NCBI GenBank assembly: GCA_012837965.1 | Contig: DUQF01000004.1 | Coordinates: 1-56,049, forward strand | Direction of reading: 5' to 3' | DNA length: 56,049 nucleotides | DNA from: Clostridiales bacterium | Lineage (GTDB): Bacteria; Bacillota; Clostridia; Christensenellales; Aristaeellaceae | Part shown: positions 51,790-56,049 of the stretch, piece after piece | How the letters are laid out: each line of letters opens with the position of its first letter | Numbering within the stretch: the stretch's first letter is position 1 | Notes under the pieces: model-generated | Seen by the model: only the letters and a program-made list of their open reading frames with translations | What the model was told of the DNA's origin: nothing | The model's database searches: none | Made by a program: the position numbers and the translations under genes

Positions 51790-53115
51790 TTGGATATTAC
51801 CTTACTTTGGTCACAAGCAAGTGACCTTCTGCGACAACAATTGACACCCGTCAGCTACGCCACTTGGATCGAATCGGCCATTAAACCGGTTGTCTTAGAA
51901 AACGATCGATTGGTGTTTGCGGGTTCCAGCGATTTTTTTGCTTCCTTCGTTTCATCAAAATACTTAAATCAAATTTCCCAAACCTTGTCTAAAGTCGCGT
52001 TGCGTCCGATTGAAGCTATCATCTTAACCCCTGAAGAGCTGAAAAACTTTGAACCTGGAAAAGAGCCCGTTAAATCTATTCAGGACAAGCTGAATCCCCG
52101 CTATACCTTCGATACCTTTGTTGTTGGAAGCGGCAACCGCTTTGCCCATGCGGCTTCCTTGGCTGTTGCTGAAGCTCCTGCGCAGGCATATAATCCCCTT
52201 TTCCTCTATGGTGGGGTTGGCCTTGGTAAAACACACTTGATGCACGCAATCGGGCACTTTGTAATAAATAACAAACCAAATACCAAGCTTGTTTATGTAA
52301 CCAGCGAAGAATTTACCACCGAAATGGTTACAGCCATTCAAACCAACAAAAATGCTGCCTTTCGGGAAAAATACCGCAATGTAGATGTATTATTAATAGA
52401 CGATATTCAATTTATTGCCGGACGAGATTCCACACAAGAAGAATTTTTCCATACATTTAACGCATTGTACAATTCAGGCAAGCAGATTATTATTTCAAGT
52501 GATCGCCCGCCAAAAGAAATTGCCAAGTTGGAAGAACGCCTGTCCAGCCGCTTTTCATCTGGTTTGCTTGCCGATCTGCAAAAACCCGACTTCGATACCA
52601 GAGTTGCTATACTGCGACAGAAGGCAATGGAAAGTTCCCTTGAAGTAGACGATGAAGTGCTGCAAATGATTGCCGAAAAGGTTGATAGTAATATCAGAGA
52701 GCTTGAAGGTACCCTCACCCGTCTGTCTGCCTACATTGGCCTTTCCGGCAACGGTAGAACGGTAACACCCGAACTTGCAAAGGATGCCCTTAAGGAAGTT
52801 TTTCAGGAGCATCAGCCACGCTCAGTTACGATGGACGATATCATCGAAGCCGTTTGTGAGTACTACGCCGTCACTCGCAGCGAAATTTTAGGCAAGAGAC
52901 GCAATCGTAGTATAGCTCTCCCCCGCCAGATGGCCATGTACCTTTGCCGCCAACTCACCAGCGCATCTTTGCCTGCAATTGGCGACTGTCTTGGCGGTCG
53001 TGACCACTCGACAATTTTACACGGATGCAATAAGATTGAAGAGTTACTCGATACCATGCCTACCATGCAAGCGGCTAAGAATGATATTATTAAGCGATTA
53101 AATGTTACGCCCTAA
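51790..53115 (+). CDS. dnaA: Chromosomal replication initiator DnaA
   Basis: A 441-residue initiator. Domain I (1-75) precedes a short linker, the AAA+ domain with Walker A GGVGLGKTH, Walker B LLIDDIQFIAGRDSTQEEFFHTFN and the arginine-finger region, and domain IV with the box-recognition motif GGRDHSTILHGCNKI. The start is a TTG at 51790, 10 bases after GAGGGAGG; an upstream GTG (51748) would place that site inside the gene. The dnaN gene, normally next, is absent: a terminator and a purine phosphoribosyltransferase follow. Confidence 0.94.
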   Translation: MDITLLWSQASDLLRQQLTPVSYATWIESAIKPVVLENDRLVFAGSSDFFASFVSSKYLNQISQTLSKVALRPIEAIILTPEELKNFEPGKEPVKSIQDKLNPRYTFDTFVVGSGNRFAHAASLAVAEAPAQAYNPLFLYGGVGLGKTHLMHAIGHFVINNKPNTKLVYVTSEEFTTEMVTAIQTNKNAAFREKYRNVDVLLIDDIQFIAGRDSTQEEFFHTFNALYNSGKQIIISSDRPPKEIAKLEERLSSRFSSGLLADLQKPDFDTRVAILRQKAMESSLEVDDEVLQMIAEKVDSNIRELEGTLTRLSAYIGLSGNGRTVTPELAKDALKEVFQEHQPRSVTMDDIIEAVCEYYAVTRSEILGKRRNRSIALPRQMAMYLCRQLTSASLPAIGDCLGGRDHSTILHGCNKIEELLDTMPTMQAAKNDIIKRLNVTP

Positions 53116-53160
53116 TGAACGTGAAAACAGGTCGAAATGTTCGGAAAATCAAGCTAAGCT

Positions 53161-53196
53161 AAGAGGCTTGTCGGTTGACAGGCCTCTTGATTTTTT
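53161..53196 (+). terminator. dnaA terminator
   Basis: AAGAGGCTTGTC and GACAGGCCTCTT form a long stem with a small bulge around GGTT, followed by GATTTTTT. Confidence 0.82.
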
Positions 53197-53204
53197 AGTA
53201 AAAT
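53175..53204 (+). promoter_or_regulatory. Promoter of the phosphoribosyltransferase gene, overlapping the dnaA terminator
   Basis: TTGACA (53175-53180) lies in the loop and right arm of the dnaA terminator hairpin, and TAAAAT (53199-53204) follows after 18 bases. Confidence 0.55.
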
Positions 53205-53262
53205 TCATATGTATTTACTGGTGGATAGATCATAAAACATCTACCGAAAGGAGAGAATAATC

Positions 53263-53817
53263 ATGGAATATACTTTGAACATCGCGGGATTGGAGAGAAA
53301 ACTCCCCCTTTGTCGTGTGAATGATGAACTGTACATTGCCGCCTTTGTCATTTTCGGCGACGTAGAACTAACTATCCATTGCGCAAGGGAGCTATTAAAA
53401 ATCGCCCCTGAGCACGATGTTTTGATTACTGCTGAATCCAAGGGTATCCCTCTTGTTTATGAAATGGCGCGTCAACATGGTACCAATCACTACTTACTGG
53501 CTCGCAAAGCACCTAAACTGTACATGAAAGAGGTCTTTTCTACAGAGGTTACCAGCATTACCACCGCCAATAGGCAAATGCTTCACATTGACCAGGCAGA
53601 CGCAGATTTCATGAAAGGTCGCAAGGTCTTAATTGTAGACGATGTGATTTCCACCGGTGATTCCATCAAGGCAGTAGAAAAATTAGTCACTACAGCCGGA
53701 GGTATTGTAGTTGGTAGAATGGCTATTTTAGCTGAAGGCAACGCTCAAAATCGGGACGATATCATTTTTTTGGAAAAATTGCCCCTCTTCCACCCCGATG
53801 GAAGCGAAATTGAATAA
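53263..53817 (+). CDS. Purine phosphoribosyltransferase (adenine/xanthine type)
   Basis: A 184-residue type I phosphoribosyltransferase. The PRPP-binding motif is VLIVDDVISTGDS (about residues 125-137), preceded by ITAESKGIPLVYEMAR and a flexible region SLARKAPK-like (LLARKAPKLYMKEV). It joins a free purine base to PRPP. Adenine and xanthine phosphoribosyltransferases cannot be separated by eye; closeness to guaA, which uses XMP, favours a purine salvage role. AAAGGAGAG precedes the ATG and only 11 bases separate it from guaA. Confidence 0.82.
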   Translation: MEYTLNIAGLERKLPLCRVNDELYIAAFVIFGDVELTIHCARELLKIAPEHDVLITAESKGIPLVYEMARQHGTNHYLLARKAPKLYMKEVFSTEVTSITTANRQMLHIDQADADFMKGRKVLIVDDVISTGDSIKAVEKLVTTAGGIVVGRMAILAEGNAQNRDDIIFLEKLPLFHPDGSEIE

Positions 53818-53828
53818 AGGAGTTTTAG

Positions 53829-55367
53829 ATGGATCAGCAAGGCATTCTTGTTTTAGACTTTGGAGGCCAATATACCAGACTTATCGCCCGCAGGGTGCGT
53901 CAGCAAAAAGTGTACTCCAAAGTGCTCCCTTCTTCGGTGGATTTAGAAACCATTAAAAAAGAAGCTCCGGACGGCATTATTCTCTCCGGTGGGCCGTCCT
54001 CAATTAGCGATCCCAAGGCGCCTCGCATCGACAAGGATATCTTTGCTTTGGGTATCCCTGTTCTTGGTATTGGTTACGGAATGCAGCTAATGAGCTCCCT
54101 GCTTGGCGGTACAGTCGTTCGGGCAGATAAGAAGGAATATGGCGTTGCCACCGTACAGTTTAATGGCAACCACGCGCCCTTTGCCGCTATGCCTGAATAT
54201 AGTGAATGCCTGATGAGCCACGCCGATTTGGTTGATAAACTCCCTGAAGGCTTTAAGGTCTATGGTAAGACTAACGCCTGTCCCATTGCAGCTATAGGTA
54301 ACCCCGACAAGAAGCTATATGGCATTCAGTTTCATCCTGAAGTATCTCTTTCAAAGGATGGCACCACCCTGTTGTCCTCATTTTTATTTGATGTGTGTAA
54401 ACTTAAACCCACTTGGGAAATGACGGGCTACGCTGAAGAAGCCATTGAACAGATTAGAAAAACTGTAGGCGACGGCACCGTTCTTTTAGGGCTATCTGGC
54501 GGAGTTGACAGCGCTGTTGCGGCCGCCCTTATTGAAAAAGCCATCGGCAACCGCCTGCACTGTGTATATGTGGACCATGGTTTCATGCGCAAGGGCGAAA
54601 CAGAAATGGTTAAAGACGTGTTTACCCGCTATTTCCCTGTAACCCTCAAATGTGTTGACGCAAGTGAGCGCTTCTTTACTGCCCTTAAGAATGTAAGTGA
54701 TCCTGAACAAAAACGCAAAATCATCGGCGCAGAGTTTGTGAATGTCTTTAAAGATGCCGCCCTCAGCTTCGGCAAGCTTGACTACTTTGCCCAAGGTACC
54801 ATCTATTCAGATGTAATTGAATCAGGCGCTGTTGAAGGCAGCAATATAATTAAATCCCACCACAACGTGGGCGGCCTGCCTAAGGAATTGGGCTTTACCG
54901 GTCTTGTTGAGCCCTTACGCAACCTGTTCAAAGATGAGGTGCGGGAGCTTGGCCGTGTGCTTGGCCTACCCAATCACATGGTTGACAGGCAGCCCTTCCC
55001 CGGCCCCGGGCTTGCTATTCGCTGCCTTGGCGCTCTAACATTTGAACGCATTAGCATTGTACGAGAAAGTGATGCTATCCTCAGGGAAGAGGTGAAAAAA
55101 GCAGGATTATCTTCCTCCATCAGTCAGTATTTCACCGTACTTACCAATATTCAGTCCGTTGGTGTTATGGATGATGAGCGTACCTACTTCTACGCTGTTG
55201 CTATCCGTGCCGTAACCACCGACGACTTTATGACGGCCCAATGGACCAGCCTTCCCCATGAACTGCTCGCCACTGTATCCAGCCGTATTGTTAATGAAGT
55301 GCCCGGCGTTAACCGTGTACTATATGATATTACTGGAAAGCCACCGGCAAGTATTGAGTGGGAGTAA
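53829..55367 (+). CDS. guaA: GMP synthase, glutaminase nucleophile cysteine replaced
   Basis: A 512-residue enzyme that aminates XMP to GMP with ATP. The N-terminal class I glutamine amidotransferase domain (1-190) keeps LSGGPSSIS and the His169/Glu171 pair of QFHPEVS, but the nucleophile elbow reads VLGIGYGMQ, with Gly82 where the family has catalytic Cys; MSHGD is also MSHAD. The ATP pyrophosphatase domain is intact (LSGGVDSAVAAAL at 223-) as is the dimerisation domain through the canonical end PPASIEWE. It may run on free ammonia. The 3' end of guaA is a known integration site for genomic islands. Confidence 0.95.
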   Translation: MDQQGILVLDFGGQYTRLIARRVRQQKVYSKVLPSSVDLETIKKEAPDGIILSGGPSSISDPKAPRIDKDIFALGIPVLGIGYGMQLMSSLLGGTVVRADKKEYGVATVQFNGNHAPFAAMPEYSECLMSHADLVDKLPEGFKVYGKTNACPIAAIGNPDKKLYGIQFHPEVSLSKDGTTLLSSFLFDVCKLKPTWEMTGYAEEAIEQIRKTVGDGTVLLGLSGGVDSAVAAALIEKAIGNRLHCVYVDHGFMRKGETEMVKDVFTRYFPVTLKCVDASERFFTALKNVSDPEQKRKIIGAEFVNVFKDAALSFGKLDYFAQGTIYSDVIESGAVEGSNIIKSHHNVGGLPKELGFTGLVEPLRNLFKDEVRELGRVLGLPNHMVDRQPFPGPGLAIRCLGALTFERISIVRESDAILREEVKKAGLSSSISQYFTVLTNIQSVGVMDDERTYFYAVAIRAVTTDDFMTAQWTSLPHELLATVSSRIVNEVPGVNRVLYDITGKPPASIEWE

Positions 55368-55497
55368 GTCCAAGGAACCAAAAAACCGCTTAAAATCAAT
55401 GCTTTCATGGCTTAAAAATGGACAAGTGGAAGTATTTTGGAAGGAATTAGTTTTTAGAATAAGACAAAGAATTGTTCCAAGTGGCTTAGAAATAAAG

Positions 55498-55528
55498 AGA
55501 CCTTGCTATTTGGTGGCGAGGTCTTTTA
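55498..55528 (+). terminator. guaA terminator
   Basis: AGACCTTGC (55498-55506) pairs with GCGAGGTCT (55516-55524, one G-U) and is followed by TTTTAC. It lies 130 bases past guaA; the stretch 55368-55497 between shows no recognisable gene. Confidence 0.6.
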
Positions 55529-55534
55529 CATTAA

Positions 55535-55925
55535 TTAAAGTTTATTTTCTAATAAATCTTTGCATATTATTCGTAAAGGTATACTAATTCTATCCAATTC
55601 AATCTGGTTCATATTTGAAATAAGAAAATTTGATGGTATTTTTTCGCCGTGGAAATATTTGCATCTTAGGTAGTATGCATATTTTAATATGACTAATCTG
55701 ATTATATCAGTTTCTTTTTCTACTTTATTTTGGATGTTATTATTATGATATGAATCAATTTCATCATATTACCTATATCATTGAGATCATCCTTTTTACA
55801 TTTCATTTTATCCTTTAAAACTTCTGATACACGGTAGTCTTTAAAACTTTTAAAGAAGGATACTAAATTGCCAGTGCTTCCTTTTGGATAATTATTATTA
55901 ATCATGTCATTAATATGGCATGAAC
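55535..55925 (-). pseudogene. Frameshifted remnant of a HEPN-domain protein
   Basis: On the minus strand one frame encodes MINNNYPKGSTGNLVSFF and about 35 more residues before it ends; a shift of one base in the AT repeat near 55731-55751 continues as NNNIQNKVEKETDIIRLVIL and a further segment to the stop at 55535. The second part contains RCKYFH (55649-55666), the R-x4-H motif of HEPN ribonuclease-like domains, followed by GEKIPSNFL. The first part has no start codon with a ribosome binding site and adjoins a hairpin at 55935. It looks like the decayed C-terminal part of a defence or toxin-type HEPN protein. Confidence 0.55.
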
Positions 55926-55934
55926 AGACTGTAG

Positions 55935-55967
55935 ACAAAGTCCCAACCATTCGCGTTGGGACTTTGT
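55935..55967. repeat. Perfect 13-bp inverted repeat
   Basis: ACAAAGTCCCAAC (55935-55947) pairs exactly with GTTGGGACTTTGT (55955-55967) around a 7-base loop. The T run is weak on both sides, so it may be a terminator, an element end or a repeat; it marks where similarity of the HEPN remnant stops. Confidence 0.5.
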
Positions 55968-56018
55968 TCAATGAAACCTGCAAAATCCCTTAAAAGTCAA
56001 GATCAAATCGAGGTTATA

Positions 56019-56027
56019 TGGTATAAT
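56019..56027 (+). promoter_or_regulatory. Extended -10 promoter at the right window edge
   Basis: TGGTATAAT is a consensus extended -10. It points to the right and presumably drives a gene beyond the window. No clear -35 is seen. Confidence 0.4.
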
Positions 56028-56049
56028 ATAGATACAAAAACTCGAGGTA

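Noticed and set aside
55258-55587. Plus-strand 109-residue frame running out of the guaA end
   Set aside because: It begins inside guaA in another frame, crosses the guaA terminator, and shows no family resemblance; treated as non-coding.
1-56049. CRISPR arrays, tRNA or rRNA genes
   Set aside because: No regularly spaced repeats with unique spacers were seen, and no tRNA or rRNA gene was recognised by eye; a tRNA scan would settle this.
55935-56049. Direct repeat of the guaA 3' end marking an island border
   Set aside because: No copy of the guaA terminal sequence was found in the 680 bases after the gene; the second border, if any, lies outside the window.

Overview
The window looks like a chromosomal segment of a low-to-mid GC, anaerobic Clostridia-type member of the Bacillota. 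Evidence for this: strong AGGAGG ribosome binding sites, TTGACA/TATAAT-type promoters, many rho-independent terminators, an mre/rod elongasome operon, a CdaA-CdaR cyclic-di-AMP pair, MurE with the DNPR signature of meso-diaminopimelate ligases, a PrsA-like foldase lipoprotein and an L,D-transpeptidase. No rRNA, tRNA or CRISPR array was found. Species cannot be fixed from the sequence alone.

Layout. 1-780: the end of a conjugative-element-like region (5' part of a RepA_N-type initiator gene, a CD1845-like small membrane protein, a 23-codon ORF, large hairpins). 860-2332: uracil permease with an attenuator-like leader. 2381-7066: a strongly reduced division/cell-wall cluster (mraZ, ftsL-like, murE, murD, ftsQ). 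7249-8308: phosphoesterase plus acidic zinc-ribbon protein. 8380-19618: a long leftward unit metG-tatD-maf-mreB-mreC-mreD-pbp2-minD-rodA. 19755-25973: PrsA-like lipoprotein, then FAD enzyme, L,D-transpeptidase and PLP decarboxylase. 26091-28549: copper ATPase and chaperone.

28675-45069 runs mostly rightward: cdaA-cdaR-unknown-rsmF; a nuclease-SNF2 helicase fusion followed by ruvC-ruvA-ruvB-queA; psuK-psuG; a five-repeat peptidoglycan-binding protein; and an RNA-modification run (rluB, mnmM, rlmI-like) divergent from rpsT. 45139-47299 is a leftward SPFH / ribbon-helix-helix / CPBP-protease unit with a perfect palindromic operator inside its promoter. 47435-51423: rpiB, a second FAD enzyme, a stand-alone FakA-like domain and an MFS transporter. 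51424-53115: a candidate oriC with DnaA boxes and dnaA, not followed by dnaN. 53263-55367: a purine phosphoribosyltransferase and guaA. 55368-56049: accessory debris with a frameshifted HEPN-type gene.

Functionally, most of the window is cell-envelope growth (precursor synthesis, elongasome, 3-3 cross-linking, PG-binding, c-di-AMP), DNA replication and repair (dnaA, ruvABC, SNF2 fusion), RNA modification and purine/pyrimidine salvage. The points most worth a second look are: GMP synthase whose glutaminase nucleophile cysteine is glycine; the PD-(D/E)XK-SNF2 fusion beside ruvCAB; the SPFH-RHH-CPBP unit with its operator; MinD without MinC/MinE; and accessory-type sequences at both window ends, the right-hand one next to the 3' end of guaA.
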